A DNA stretch of 64,000 bases from Bordetella genomosp. 4 (GCF_002261185.1 NZ_NEVQ01000001.1:372001-436000); one strand, 5' to 3'; numbered from the stretch's first letter, positions 43,276-52,469 are shown. Numbers and translations: made by a program. Notes: a model not told the origin generated them from the letters alone.

Positions 43276-45120
43276 TTATTGCGTGGCGGTGTTTTTCAGA
43301 TGATCGAGATAGGCGCGCCAACCTCCGAACTCGGTGATATCGCGCGCACCGGCGATGCCGCATGGCTCGCAGATAAATCCTTTGACGAGACGTCCGTCTG
43401 CGAGCTCGAGCGTGCCTATGCCTAGCGGTGGCGGGATTTCCGCCACGAACTCACCAAATGCCGTGTGGGATAGTTCCCAAAGTTCCAGAGCGATAGCGGC
43501 GCCGTCGCTGACGCGAGCCATGCCGGGCTTGGCTGGCGTGCTGTTGGCCAGGGCATAGAGGCGGTATGTGGGCGCGCTGTGCGTGGCCTCGACAAATCGT
43601 GCATGACGTGAGGTCAGTTGATGATTCAGCGGCATGCCGCGCAGATGCGCACCGACTACAGCCACCGTTACGGTCTGAGGCGCACCGGCCGGCGTGGCGG
43701 CCGCGGCTGGTGCGGCGTTCGATTTGAACCGTCCGGTAGCGCCCAGGGTGCCAGACTGCCTGTCTTCCCAGCGACGGCCCAGCTCGGCGAGGATGCGATC
43801 CTGCCAAGCCAGTCCGATCAATGTGATGCCGCTCGGCAGTCCATCTGCGCGCAGTCCGGCTGGCACTGCCAGCGCGGACAGATCTGCCAGATTGGTGAAA
43901 TTGGTATAAGTCCCCAGCCGCGTGTTCAACGCAATCGGATCCTCGCGCAACTGCGCGATGGTATAGATGGACGGGGCAGTGGGCACGACCAATGCATCGA
44001 AGCCGGACAAGGCTTGCTGAATCGTGCGTGTCAGCGCCGCGCGGCGGTATTCTGCTTCGAACGTGTCGACTGCGCTGTAACGGGCGGCTTGTTCGATAAT
44101 GCTGCGTACAACGGGATCGATCTCATCAGGCGCGCGTTCGTATAGTTCGCGTACGGCGGCGTAGCGCTCGGCGACCCAGGGGCCTTGATATAGCAGCTCG
44201 GCCAGTTCCCGAAACGCGGAATAGTCGATGGGCTCGAGTGTGGCGCCCATGTCCTGCAGCGCCTGCAACGCCTCTTCATAAGCGGCCTGCGCATGGGCAT
44301 CGCCATAGAACTCGAGCTGGGCGGGTATGGCGAGCCGTGGTTCGCGTGCCAGATGAGCAGGCATGGCCGGCGCGGGGCGCGAGTACGGATCCTGGGCATC
44401 ATAGCCACCAGCGATCGTCGCGATGCTGTCCGCGTCGGCTACGGTCAGGGCGAAGATCGACACGCAGTCCAGCGTGCGGCAAGCCGGTACAACGCCGCGC
44501 GTGCTGAACCAGCCTTTGGTAGGCTTCAGGCCGACGATGTTGTTAAAGCCCGCCGGAACGCGGCCGGATCCTGCGGTGTCAGTGCCGAGAGAAAAAGCCG
44601 CCAGCCCACGCGCGACAATGCTGGCCGAGCCTGAACTGGATCCGCCGCTGACATAGGCAGGATTAAACGTGTTGGGGACAGCACCATGCGGCGAGCGCGT
44701 GCCGACGAGTCCGGTCGCGAACTGATCGAGGTTTGTTTTGCCGATCAGAATGGCGCCGGCGGCGCGCAAGCGCCGCACGATCTCGGCGTCTTCCGAGGCG
44801 GTGTAGGCGTAGGCGGGGCAGGCCGCAGTGGTGGGCCAACCCGCGGCATCGATGTTGTCTTTGATGGCAAATGGCACACCATAGAGCGGCAGGCGCGTCA
44901 GCTCGCCGTCGACTGCTGCCAACCGCTGGGCGAGCGCATCCAGCTGACTATTCAGTCGAACGCTGTCGGCGCAGCAGATCCAGGCCGGGTCGGTCGGATC
45001 AAGATCGGCGATGAGCTTGCCCAGCAGTTCAGCAGGTTGAGCGCCATGTATGCGATAGGCAGCTTGCCATTCGGCCAATGTCCAGCCTTTGGGTTGATCG
45101 ATGACAGCGTTGCGGTCCAT
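43276..45120 (-). CDS. atzF: Allophanate hydrolase
   Basis: A 614-residue amidase-signature enzyme that splits allophanate to ammonium and carbon dioxide, completing ATP-dependent urea breakdown. The Ser-cisSer-Lys triad is visible as Lys in LYGVPFAIKDNIDAAG and the Ser pair in YVSGGSSSGSASIVARG, with GTDTAGSGRVPAGFNNIVGLKPTKG after it. The C-terminal domain (from about 460: TVTVAVVGAHLRGMPLNHQL, PLGIGTLELADGRLVKGFICEP) is the extra domain of AtzF-type enzymes. ATG 45120 is chosen because GAGGATT precedes it and the in-frame starts at 45162 and 45153 lie at or upstream of the transcription start implied by the sigma-54 promoter. Confidence 0.95.
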   Translation of the reverse strand: MDRNAVIDQPKGWTLAEWQAAYRIHGAQPAELLGKLIADLDPTDPAWICCADSVRLNSQLDALAQRLAAVDGELTRLPLYGVPFAIKDNIDAAGWPTTAACPAYAYTASEDAEIVRRLRAAGAILIGKTNLDQFATGLVGTRSPHGAVPNTFNPAYVSGGSSSGSASIVARGLAAFSLGTDTAGSGRVPAGFNNIVGLKPTKGWFSTRGVVPACRTLDCVSIFALTVADADSIATIAGGYDAQDPYSRPAPAMPAHLAREPRLAIPAQLEFYGDAHAQAAYEEALQALQDMGATLEPIDYSAFRELAELLYQGPWVAERYAAVRELYERAPDEIDPVVRSIIEQAARYSAVDTFEAEYRRAALTRTIQQALSGFDALVVPTAPSIYTIAQLREDPIALNTRLGTYTNFTNLADLSALAVPAGLRADGLPSGITLIGLAWQDRILAELGRRWEDRQSGTLGATGRFKSNAAPAAAATPAGAPQTVTVAVVGAHLRGMPLNHQLTSRHARFVEATHSAPTYRLYALANSTPAKPGMARVSDGAAIALELWELSHTAFGEFVAEIPPPLGIGTLELADGRLVKGFICEPCGIAGARDITEFGGWRAYLDHLKNTATQ

Positions 45121-45156
45121 CCCGGAATCCTCGTGGGTATACAAGTCCTTCATCTC

Positions 45157-45173
45157 AAGCAATCAACGTGCCA
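45157..45173 (-). promoter_or_regulatory. Sigma-54 promoter of atzF-urea carboxylase
   Basis: Read on the minus strand, TGGCACG-TTGA-TTGCT fits the -24/-12 consensus without a mismatch, with GG-N10-GC spacing. Transcription would start near 45148, leaving a short leader before ATG 45120. Confidence 0.85.
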
Positions 45174-45264
45174 GTTATCGAGAATCGGCTTTAAACCCAA
45201 TAGTGGCGCGGGTTCTGAAGGGTCGAGGTGTTGTGGGAGGATGGGGGTAGGACGAATTGGTCGG

Positions 45265-45321
45265 TGCATGAAATCGGTGCGAGCGCACTCCTATCGCGCA
45301 TCGATGCACCGTTGTCGCGCA
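45265..45321. promoter_or_regulatory. Cluster of three NtrC-like binding sites
   Basis: Near-matches to TGCACY-N5-GGTGCA: TGCATG-AAATC-GGTGCG (45265-45281), CGCACT-CCTAT-CGCGCA (45284-45300) and TGCACC-GTTGT-CGCGCA (45305-45321). Centres are 19 and 21 nt apart, about two helical turns. The cluster lies upstream of both divergent sigma-54 promoters, as an enhancer should. A GCGCAT/ATGCGC hairpin with a T6 loop overlaps its right edge. Confidence 0.65.
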
Positions 45322-45452
45322 TTTTTTTATGCGCTCATGCGCGTCGAGAGACACCGGCAGCTTGTGTGACTACGTTGATGTACAGGGCATATGGCTCGAC
45401 AGCCCCATGGCTGCATCGTTTGACTGCCTGCGCAGTACACCTCGCATTTGAA

Positions 45453-45470
45453 TTGGCATAGGAATTGCTT
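45453..45470 (+). promoter_or_regulatory. Sigma-54 promoter of urtABCDE
   Basis: TTGGCATAGGAATTGCTT has the -24 TTGGCA and -12 TTGCT elements with GG (45455-45456) and GC (45467-45468) ten nt apart. Transcription would start near 45480, giving a leader of about 140 nt before urtA. Confidence 0.85.
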
Positions 45471-45618
45471 GAGTCTCGAGGCGCTTACTGCCAAGGCGAA
45501 GTGCTTTCGAGAGTTCGCCGCGAAGCTGACTGCAAGCCGAGGGCGAGGTGTAAGGGGTTTGTTCGTTGCACAGGCAGATTACGCCGGCTAGTCCGGTTCA
45601 AAGAAAAGGATCCGAACG

Positions 45619-46869
45619 ATGAAACGCAGACTTGTACTGAAGCAATTTACCGCTGCCAGCGTGCTGGCCATGGCTGGCTGGATGCCATCGGTGTGGGCCG
45701 CGGACACGATAAAAGTAGGCATCTTGCATTCCCTGTCCGGCACGATGGCGATTTCCGAGACGTCGTTGAAAGACGTGGCCTTGATGGCTATCGAAGAAAT
45801 CAATGCGCAGGGCGGTGTACTGGGTAAAAAGTTGGAACCCGTGGTGGTGGACCCTGCTTCGAACTGGCCGCTGTTTGCCGAAAAAGCGCGTCAGTTGCTC
45901 ACGCAAGACAAGGTCGCCGCGGTGTTTGGGTGCTGGACATCGGTGTCGCGCAAATCCGTATTGCCGGTGTTCAAGGAACTGAATGGCTTGCTGTTCTATC
46001 CCGTGCAATACGAAGGCGAGGAACTGGAAAAGAACGTGTTCTATACAGGTGCTGCGCCCAATCAGCAAGCCATTCCCGCCGTGGAATATCTGATGAGCGA
46101 AGACGGCGGCGGTGCCAAGCGCTTCGTGCTGCTGGGCACGGATTACGTCTATCCGCGCACGACCAACAAGATTCTGCGTGCGTTCCTGCATTCAAAAGGC
46201 GTGAAGGATGAAGATATCCAAGAGGTCTACACGCCATTTGGGCATTCCGATTATCAAACCATTGTGGCGGACATCAAGCGTTTCTCGACAGGGGGGCGCA
46301 CTGCGGTGGTATCGACCATCAACGGAGACTCCAACGTCCCGTTCTATAAAGAATTGGGTAATGCCGGCCTGAAGGCCACCGACGTACCTGTAGTCGCATT
46401 CTCGGTAGGCGAAGAAGAACTGCGCGGTGTCGATACCAAGCCTTTGGTAGGCCATTTGGCCGCGTGGAATTACTTCGAATCCATCAAGAATCCGGCCAAT
46501 GCAAAGTTCATAGAAAAATGGAAGGCCTACGCCAAAGCGAAGAATCTGCCCAACGCCAACACTGTCGTGACCAACGATCCGATGGAGGCCACGTATATCG
46601 GCATTCATATGTGGAAGCAGGCGGTGGAGAAGGCAGGAACAACCGATGTGGATCCTGTGATCAACGCCATGGCGGGTCAGACATTTGATGCGCCGGACGG
46701 TTTCAAGATTGAAATGGACAAGACCAATCATCATTTGCACAAACCGGTTTATATCGGCGAGATCAAGGCTGATGGTCAGTTCAATATCGTCTGGAAGAGC
46801 AAAGGCCCCATCCGCGCCCAACCGTGGAGCCCCTACATCCCTGGCAACGAAGGCAAGCAGAATCTGTGA
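45619..46869 (+). CDS. urtA: Urea ABC transporter substrate-binding protein UrtA
   Basis: A 416-residue periplasmic receptor with a signal peptide (MKRRLVLKQFTAASVLAMAGW, cleavage after SVWAA). The mature protein starts DTIKVGILHSLSGTMAISETSLKDVALMAIEEINAQGGV. It contains the UrtA-typical FGCWTSVSRKSVLPVFKELNGLLFYPVQYEGEE, GAAPNQQAIPAVEYL, LLGTDYVYPRTTNKILRAFL and GHLAAWNYFESI. This subgroup of the branched-chain amino-acid receptor family binds urea (FmdD-like relatives bind short-chain amides). It is first in urtABCDE, divergent from the urea carboxylase operon, and preceded by a sigma-54 promoter. Confidence 0.96.
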   Translation: MKRRLVLKQFTAASVLAMAGWMPSVWAADTIKVGILHSLSGTMAISETSLKDVALMAIEEINAQGGVLGKKLEPVVVDPASNWPLFAEKARQLLTQDKVAAVFGCWTSVSRKSVLPVFKELNGLLFYPVQYEGEELEKNVFYTGAAPNQQAIPAVEYLMSEDGGGAKRFVLLGTDYVYPRTTNKILRAFLHSKGVKDEDIQEVYTPFGHSDYQTIVADIKRFSTGGRTAVVSTINGDSNVPFYKELGNAGLKATDVPVVAFSVGEEELRGVDTKPLVGHLAAWNYFESIKNPANAKFIEKWKAYAKAKNLPNANTVVTNDPMEATYIGIHMWKQAVEKAGTTDVDPVINAMAGQTFDAPDGFKIEMDKTNHHLHKPVYIGEIKADGQFNIVWKSKGPIRAQPWSPYIPGNEGKQNL

Positions 46870-46886
46870 GCCAACGGGGATAAACG

Positions 46887-48518
46887 ATGAGATGCAGCGC
46901 ATTTTTTATACGGTTCCTGCTCGGTCTGGTTCTGGTCTGGATGTCGGGTTTGTGGGTTCCGGCTGCCAGTGCAACTGGGCTGGATCCGGCGCTGCTTGCG
47001 CCTTTGGCCGGCGATGACACTGATGCCAAACTGGAGGCCATCACCCGTCTCGGGACTGAGGCGTCGCCACAGGCTACTGTGGTGCTCGATGCGTTGGCGA
47101 ATGATCGCTTGTATGTCACCCCCGGGGCGCAGTTATTGGTCGAAACCTCTTCGGGTGCCGTCGACGCGATAACGGGAGAGCCGGTTTCTGCCATGCCGGC
47201 GCAGGCCGAGACGGTGTCCGTGAATAATCGCCTGCGTCGTGCTATTGCTGCGGCCTTGTCAGCGGCGCGCTTGCATGCAGCGGACCCTGCACAGCGTTTG
47301 GCCGCGGCCAGGGGCCTGCAACGTGGCGCCGATGCGGCGGTCCTGCCCACGCTCGAAAAAGCGCTGGCCGATGAGCAGAACGCCGAGGTAAAAGCGGCCT
47401 TGGCGATAGCGGTTGCCGCACTGCATTTGAAGAGCGATACCGCATCGCTGCGCATTCAGGCGGCCGAGACATTGGGTAATACCGGCAATGCTGCATTCCG
47501 TCCGGTACTGCAGGCCGTGTTGCAACAGGAGGCGCAAGGCGTGTATGCCGAGCCCGATGCTGAGGTACGAGCGGCTGCGACAACCGCCTTGCATCGTATC
47601 GAACGCCATCTCTCCATGCTGGAGTGGATCGGGAACCTGTTCTATGGCGTGAGTTTGGGCAGTGTGCTGTTGCTCGCTGCGCTGGGGTTGGCGATCACGT
47701 TCGGCCTGATGGGCGTCATCAATATGGCCCACGGCGAACTCTTGATGATAGGGGCATACGTCACCTATGCCGTGCAGGCATTGTTCCGGTCCTGGTTTCC
47801 GCAATGGCTAGACGCCTATGTGATTGCGGCGATGCCTGTGGCCTTTGTGGTGACAGCGTTGGTGGGGATGGCGCTGGAACGCACGGTGATACGGTGGCTG
47901 TATGGCCGGCCGTTGGAGACTCTCTTGGCGACGTGGGGAATCAGCTTGATGTTGATGCAAGCGGTCCGTACGCTGTTTGGCGCGCAGAACGTCGAGGTCA
48001 GCAATCCCTCGTGGATGAGCGGCGGCGTGACTGTGCTGGGCGGTCTGGTGTTGTCCTATAACCGTATCGCCATCATCATTTTTGCGATTCTGGTCGTGGC
48101 ATTTGTCTGGACCTTGTTGAACCACACGCGATTGGGCTTGTTTGTGCGAGCCATCACCCAGAATCGCCGCATGGCCGATTGTGTTGGCGTGCCCACAGGG
48201 CGCGTGGATATGTTGGCGTTCGGCCTGGGGGCAGGAATCGCAGGGCTGGCTGGTGTTGCCTTGTCTCAACTCGGTAACGTGGGGCCGGATCTGGGGCGAG
48301 GCTATATCGTCGATTCATTCATGGTGGTGGTGTTGGGCGGCGTGGGTCAATTGGCCGGCACGGTGGTTGCCGCCTTGGGGCTGGGTGCCGTCACGAAATT
48401 CCTCGAGCCGTATTCCGGCGCGGTCATGGCCAAGATTGTGATTCTGGTGCTGATTGTGCTGTTCGTGCAGAAACGTCCGCAAGGTTTGTTTGCACCGCGA
48501 GGCAGGAGCGCAGATTGA
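46887..48518 (+). CDS. urtB: Urea ABC transporter permease UrtB
   Basis: A 543-residue membrane subunit. The N-terminal 230 residues are an exported-looking, alanine-rich region with HEAT-like repeats (AAARGLQRGADAAVLPTLEKALADEQNAEVKAALAIAVAAL) that is usual for proteobacterial UrtB. From about 250 onward comes a LivH-type permease: LLLAALGLAITFGLMGVINMAHGELLMIGAYVTYAVQ, and ITQNRRMADCVGVPTGRVDMLAFGLGAGIAGLAG near the coupling region. It starts 17 nt after urtA. Substrate is urea by operon context. Confidence 0.95.
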   Translation: MRCSAFFIRFLLGLVLVWMSGLWVPAASATGLDPALLAPLAGDDTDAKLEAITRLGTEASPQATVVLDALANDRLYVTPGAQLLVETSSGAVDAITGEPVSAMPAQAETVSVNNRLRRAIAAALSAARLHAADPAQRLAAARGLQRGADAAVLPTLEKALADEQNAEVKAALAIAVAALHLKSDTASLRIQAAETLGNTGNAAFRPVLQAVLQQEAQGVYAEPDAEVRAAATTALHRIERHLSMLEWIGNLFYGVSLGSVLLLAALGLAITFGLMGVINMAHGELLMIGAYVTYAVQALFRSWFPQWLDAYVIAAMPVAFVVTALVGMALERTVIRWLYGRPLETLLATWGISLMLMQAVRTLFGAQNVEVSNPSWMSGGVTVLGGLVLSYNRIAIIIFAILVVAFVWTLLNHTRLGLFVRAITQNRRMADCVGVPTGRVDMLAFGLGAGIAGLAGVALSQLGNVGPDLGRGYIVDSFMVVVLGGVGQLAGTVVAALGLGAVTKFLEPYSGAVMAKIVILVLIVLFVQKRPQGLFAPRGRSAD

Positions 48519-48552
48519 CTATTGACTTCACTGAGCCAGGCAGAGGCGCACC

Positions 48553-49713
48553 ATGACTCACGCATCGGAGCAAAGGATGAATTCTGCAAGTTCGAGAGCC
48601 GGCGAGTTATACACGGCCGCGTTGCGCCGGCCGTTGTTCAGTCCCAAGGCGTGGATCGCATTGGCGGTGGTCACCATGGTGCTGGCACTATTGCCGCTGC
48701 TGAACCTGATGTTTCCCTCGGGACATACGCTGCACGTTTCGGCTTATGCCGTGGCGTTGCTGGGAAAGTTCATGTGCTATGCCTTGGCGGCGTTGGCATT
48801 GGATCTGGTGTGGGGCTATGCCGGGATTCTGTCATTGGGACATGGACTGTTTTTCGCGCTAGGCGGTTATGCGCATGGCATGTATTTGATGCGCGCCATT
48901 GGCCAGGATGGGGTGTATCAAAGCAACGTGCCTGATTTCATGGTGTTCCTGAACTGGAAGGACTATCCCTGGTACTGGGCGTTTACCGAGCATTTCTGGT
49001 ACGCCATGCTGCTGGTGGTGCTGGTGCCGGGCGGGCTCGCATTTTTGTTCGGCTATTTCGCGTTTCGTTCGCGCATCAAGGGCGTTTATTTTTCCATCAT
49101 CACCCAGGCGCTGACCTTTGCTGCCATGTTGCTGTTCTTTCGCAACGATACGGGGTTTGGCGGGAATAACGGTTTTACCGATTTCAAACGGATCCTCGGT
49201 TTCGATATCACGGCGCCGGGTACGAGGGCCACCTTGTATTGGGTGACGTTGGCAGTGTTGCTGGGGGCGTTGGTATTAGCACGCGCTGTCACCCAGTCCA
49301 AATTGGGTCGAGTGCTGACAGCGGTGCGCGATGCGGAAAGCCGTGTGCGGTTCATTGGTTATGAGCCGCTGGGGTTCAAGCTGTTTGTCTGGACTTTGTC
49401 GGCTGTGATGTGCGGGATCGCCGGTGCGTTGTATGTGCCGCAGGTGGGCATCATCAACCCCGGTGAAATGTCGACGGAGAATTCGATCGAAATGGTGATC
49501 TGGGTGGCAACGGGAGGGCGCGGCACGCTGATTGGCCCGATCATCGGGGCCGGTACGGTCAATGGTCTAAAGACATGGTTTACCAGCGTGTTTCCGGAGT
49601 TCTGGTTGTATGCCTTGGGATTGATCTTTGTGTTGGTGACGCTGTTTCTGCCGCAAGGGATCGTAGGGTTGGCGCGTCGCTGGATGACACGCCGTCAGGA
49701 GCGTGCGATATGA
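48553..49713 (+). CDS. urtC: Urea ABC transporter permease UrtC
   Basis: A 386-residue LivM-type permease with about ten hydrophobic segments. It shows ALALDLVWGYAGILSLGHGLFFALGGYAHGMYLM in the N-terminal half and LTAVRDAESRVRFIGYEPLGFKLFVWTLSAVMCGIAGALYVPQVGIINPGEM, the cytoplasmic coupling loop. The EMVIWVATGGRGTLIGPIIGAGTVN segment is typical of UrtC. Its stop codon overlaps the urtD start as ATGA. The ATG at 48553 is followed by eight codons to a second possible ATG. It pairs with UrtB to form the channel. Confidence 0.95.
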   Translation: MTHASEQRMNSASSRAGELYTAALRRPLFSPKAWIALAVVTMVLALLPLLNLMFPSGHTLHVSAYAVALLGKFMCYALAALALDLVWGYAGILSLGHGLFFALGGYAHGMYLMRAIGQDGVYQSNVPDFMVFLNWKDYPWYWAFTEHFWYAMLLVVLVPGGLAFLFGYFAFRSRIKGVYFSIITQALTFAAMLLFFRNDTGFGGNNGFTDFKRILGFDITAPGTRATLYWVTLAVLLGALVLARAVTQSKLGRVLTAVRDAESRVRFIGYEPLGFKLFVWTLSAVMCGIAGALYVPQVGIINPGEMSTENSIEMVIWVATGGRGTLIGPIIGAGTVNGLKTWFTSVFPEFWLYALGLIFVLVTLFLPQGIVGLARRWMTRRQERAI

Positions 49714-50570
49714 GTGCTGAGTGGCAGGCATTGCATCAGGCCGATGCAGAGGGGCCGAACGATGACGGAGGCCCCAGCGGGCAAGCCTCGTATGGGCGAG
49801 TCAATCCCAGAGGTGTCGATACTACGCACGGTGCGATCTTGTATCTGGATGGCATCACGGTCAGCTTTGACGGGTTCAAGGCCTTGAATGACCTGACCTT
49901 GGATATCGGCGTGGGAGAGCTGCGTTGCATCATCGGTCCTAACGGGGCGGGCAAAACCACCATGATGGACGTCATCACGGGCAAGACGCGCCCCACCGCC
50001 GGATCCGCGTTTTTTGGCCAGAACATCGATCTGACGACGCTGAACGAAGCACAGATTGCCCATGCAGGGATCGGCCGCAAGTTTCAGCGGCCTACGGTTT
50101 TCGAGCAACACACGGTGCTCGAGAATCTCGAACTGGCGATGAAAACGGATAAGCGCGTACGTCCCACCTTGTTTTCCCGGTTGACGTCGGAGCAAGCCGA
50201 CCGTATCGCGCAGACCTTGGCGCTGATTCGGTTGACGGATGAGGCGTATCGCGTGGCAGGCCTGTTATCGCATGGGCAAAAACAGTGGCTGGAAATCGGC
50301 ATGTTGTTGATGCAAGAGCCGCAGCTGTTGCTGCTGGACGAGCCGGTTGCAGGCATGACCGATGCTGAAACCGAACGTACAGGCGAACTGCTGCATGAAT
50401 TGCGTGGCCATCATTCTTTGATGGTCGTTGAGCACGATATGGATTTTGTCTCGAGAATCGCCGATGGAGGCAAGGTGACCGTGCTGCATGAGGGGGCAGT
50501 GCTGGCCGAAGGAACGATGGCGCAGGTGCAAGCGGATGCGCGGGTTATTGAAGTGTATCTAGGGCGCTGA
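49710..50570 (+). CDS. urtD: Urea ABC transporter ATPase UrtD
   Basis: A 286-residue LivG-type ATPase. Walker A GPNGAGKTTMMDVITG, Q-loop region KFQRPTVFEQHTVLENLELAM, signature LLSHGQKQWLEIGMLLMQEPQLLLLDEPVAGM with Walker B, and the His switch VVEHDMDFV. LSHGQ replaces the common LSGGQ, as usual for UrtD. The first 45 or so residues (rich in Gly, Asp and Asn) precede the ABC domain and are longer than in many homologues. ATG 49710 overlaps the urtC stop, which supports it. Confidence 0.95.
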   Translation: MSAEWQALHQADAEGPNDDGGPSGQASYGRVNPRGVDTTHGAILYLDGITVSFDGFKALNDLTLDIGVGELRCIIGPNGAGKTTMMDVITGKTRPTAGSAFFGQNIDLTTLNEAQIAHAGIGRKFQRPTVFEQHTVLENLELAMKTDKRVRPTLFSRLTSEQADRIAQTLALIRLTDEAYRVAGLLSHGQKQWLEIGMLLMQEPQLLLLDEPVAGMTDAETERTGELLHELRGHHSLMVVEHDMDFVSRIADGGKVTVLHEGAVLAEGTMAQVQADARVIEVYLGR

Positions 50571-50660
50571 TTTCCTGCGGGCCTTATTCCGCTATCACTA
50601 GTCCTATTGCTATCACCGAATGCGCAGCGGTTCGCCGCATGAATCCCGAAAGGAAGCCAA

Positions 50661-51359
50661 ATGTTGGAAGTTCAAGCCATTGATCAATACTATGGCGGCA
50701 GCCATACGCTGCGCCAGGTGTCATTATCCTTGCAACAAGGCGAATGTCTGGGCCTCTTGGGACGCAACGGCGTAGGCAAAACGACCTTGCTCAAATGTCT
50801 CATGGGCGTGTTGCCCATCGCTGGAGGCAAAGTCATGTTTGAGGGGCTGGATATTTCCCGGTTATCCCCGCACAAACGGGCAGCGCTGGGAATCGCGTAT
50901 GTGCCGCAGGGCCGCGACGTGTTTGCGCGGTTGACGGTCGAGGAAAACATCATCATGGGAATGGCTCGCTTTCCGGGCGCACGGGCGCGCCGCGTCAAAG
51001 ACGAGATATTCGAACTCTTTCCTGTGCTGAAAACCATGCTGGGACGCCGCGGCGGAGACCTGTCGGGCGGGCAGCAGCAGCAATTGGCTATCGCACGCGC
51101 GCTGGTGGCCGAGCCCCGGCTGATTATTCTGGACGAGCCTACCGAGGGAATTCAGCCATCCATTATTAAAGACATCGGCCGAGTGATCCGGTTACTGCGC
51201 GAGCGCGGCAATATCGGTATCTTGCTGTGCGAGCAATATTTCGATTTTGCGCGCGAATTGGCCGACCATTTCGTCGTGCTATCCCGCGGCGAGGTAGTCG
51301 CGCACGGGCCGCGCAGCGAGATGGACGGCGAGGACGTACGGCGGCATTTATCGGTATAA
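50661..51359 (+). CDS. urtE: Urea ABC transporter ATPase UrtE
   Basis: A 232-residue LivF-type ATPase: Walker A GRNGVGKTTLLKCLMG, then IAYVPQGRDVFARLTVEENIIMGMARFP (the UrtE-typical Q-loop region), signature LSGGQQQQLAIARALVAEPRLIILDEPTEGIQPSII and the His-switch region ILLCEQYFDFA, where Gln-Tyr replaces the usual His-Asp, as in other UrtE proteins. It starts 90 nt after urtD, the largest gap in the operon, and is the last gene. Two identical 73-bp repeats follow within 95 nt. Confidence 0.95.
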   Translation: MLEVQAIDQYYGGSHTLRQVSLSLQQGECLGLLGRNGVGKTTLLKCLMGVLPIAGGKVMFEGLDISRLSPHKRAALGIAYVPQGRDVFARLTVEENIIMGMARFPGARARRVKDEIFELFPVLKTMLGRRGGDLSGGQQQQLAIARALVAEPRLIILDEPTEGIQPSIIKDIGRVIRLLRERGNIGILLCEQYFDFARELADHFVVLSRGEVVAHGPRSEMDGEDVRRHLSV

Positions 51360-51453
51360 AGGGCGGTGGAGTGCCGAGAGGCGAGCAGGCTCAGATTCAA
51401 ATGCATAAGCCTGTTACATCGTTTCTTGGTACCCTTCAGGGCGGAGATTTTTT

Positions 51454-51526
51454 TACCGCCGGGCCGCCCCAAGGTAAAAACGCCCCCTCGGGGGGCAGCA
51501 AGCCGAAGGCGCGGCGTGGGGGTATT
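51454..51526. repeat. 73-bp intergenic repeat, copy 1
   Basis: Begins TACCGCCGGGCCGCCCCAAG, contains CGCCCCCTCGGGGGGC (a short hairpin) and ends GGCGTGGGGGTATT. It is identical to copy 2, which begins 77 nt later. It lies after urtE and before the LysM/M23 lipoprotein gene. Confidence 0.85.
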
Positions 51527-51530
51527 CTTC

Positions 51531-51603
51531 TACCGCCGGGCCGCCCCAAGGTAAAAACGCCCCCTCGGGGGGCAGCAAGCCGAAGGCGCGGCGTGGGGGT
51601 ATT
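51531..51603. repeat. 73-bp intergenic repeat, copy 2
   Basis: Base-for-base identical to 51454-51526, separated from it by CTTC. A diverged relative lies at 57864-57937. Similar GC-rich elements after genes are, from memory, common in Bordetella and Achromobacter. Confidence 0.85.
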
Positions 51604-51632
51604 TTCTCCTTTTAGCCACTTATTCCGATACT

Positions 51633-52406
51633 TTGTCAGTGTTTGCCATTTCAACCCCTTCCGTCTCGTACACGGTCTCCAGCCGTGATTGGGCAACGCC
51701 CGCCTGGCACCGTATTTGTCTGGTGCTGTGTCTTTGTTTGGCCATCGTGTTGGCGGGATGTAGCAGTACGGGTTCCGGCAAGGTCGAACCCGGGTATTAC
51801 CGCGTACAGGCCGGCGACACGCTCAATAAGATCGCTCGCCAGCACAATACCAGTGTATCGGCGTTGATGCGGCTGAATAATCTGTCCAACCCCGACCGCA
51901 TCACCAAGGGGCAGCTGTTGCGCGTGGATGGCGCCAGCGGCACTGCTCCGACGGAGAGCGCGAATGAAACAACCGGCAGCCGTACCAGTGGTACCCGTGT
52001 CCCGGCGGCTTCATCGTCATCGTCCGCGGCGGTGGTGCGGGGATTGAAACTGGTATGGCCCGCTGAGGGAACGCTGACGCAACGGTATAACGGCAGCTCG
52101 TCCAAGGGGCTGACGATCGTCAACAAGGCCGGTACGCCGGTCAAAGCCGCAGCGGCCGGAAGCGTAGTCTACGCAGGTAACCGCCTGCGCGGCTATGGCA
52201 ATCTCGTAATCGTGCAACACTCGGGTGATTTCCTGAGCATCTATGCCCACAACAGCAAGCTGCTGGTCAAAGAGGGACAAAAGGTTTCCCAGGGGCAACA
52301 GATCGCCGATATGGGTAATACGGACCGCAAAGGGCCCGGCCTTTATTTTGAGTTGCGGCATCGGGGTCAGCCGGTTGATCCGTCGGCCGCATTGCCGCAG
52401 CGGTGA
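51633..52406 (+). CDS. nlpD: LysM/M23 peptidase-domain lipoprotein (NlpD-like)
   Basis: A lipoprotein of about 255 residues: lipobox IVLAGC (Cys43 from the first possible start), LysM domain (YYRVQAGDTLNKIARQHNTSVSALMRLNNLSNPDRITKGQLLRV), a Ser/Thr-rich linker and a C-terminal M23 domain (GLTIVNKAGTPVKAAAAGSVVYAGNRLRGYGNLVIVQHSGDFLSIYAHN). The M23 metal ligands are incomplete (first His replaced by Asn-Lys; no HxH in YAHNSK), as in NlpD, so it probably activates an amidase rather than cutting peptidoglycan itself. The start is uncertain: TTG 51633 or GTG 51639, neither with a clear ribosome binding site. It is not next to rpoS or surE here. Confidence 0.85.
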   Translation: MSVFAISTPSVSYTVSSRDWATPAWHRICLVLCLCLAIVLAGCSSTGSGKVEPGYYRVQAGDTLNKIARQHNTSVSALMRLNNLSNPDRITKGQLLRVDGASGTAPTESANETTGSRTSGTRVPAASSSSSAAVVRGLKLVWPAEGTLTQRYNGSSSKGLTIVNKAGTPVKAAAAGSVVYAGNRLRGYGNLVIVQHSGDFLSIYAHNSKLLVKEGQKVSQGQQIADMGNTDRKGPGLYFELRHRGQPVDPSAALPQR

Positions 52407-52469
52407 TCATCTGCCGGTGGTGGTTTTTCCTGCTGTATAGCGTTGCTCAATAGCTCAAGCATGAATATG

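Noticed and set aside
45153-45162. TTG 45162 or ATG 45153 as the atzF start
   Set aside because: Both lie at or upstream of the transcription start implied by the sigma-54 promoter; ATG 45120 has a good ribosome binding site.
51454-51603. Possible CRISPR array from direct repeats
   Set aside because: Only two copies of 73 bp with a 4-nt separator; no spacers of normal size and no cas genes.
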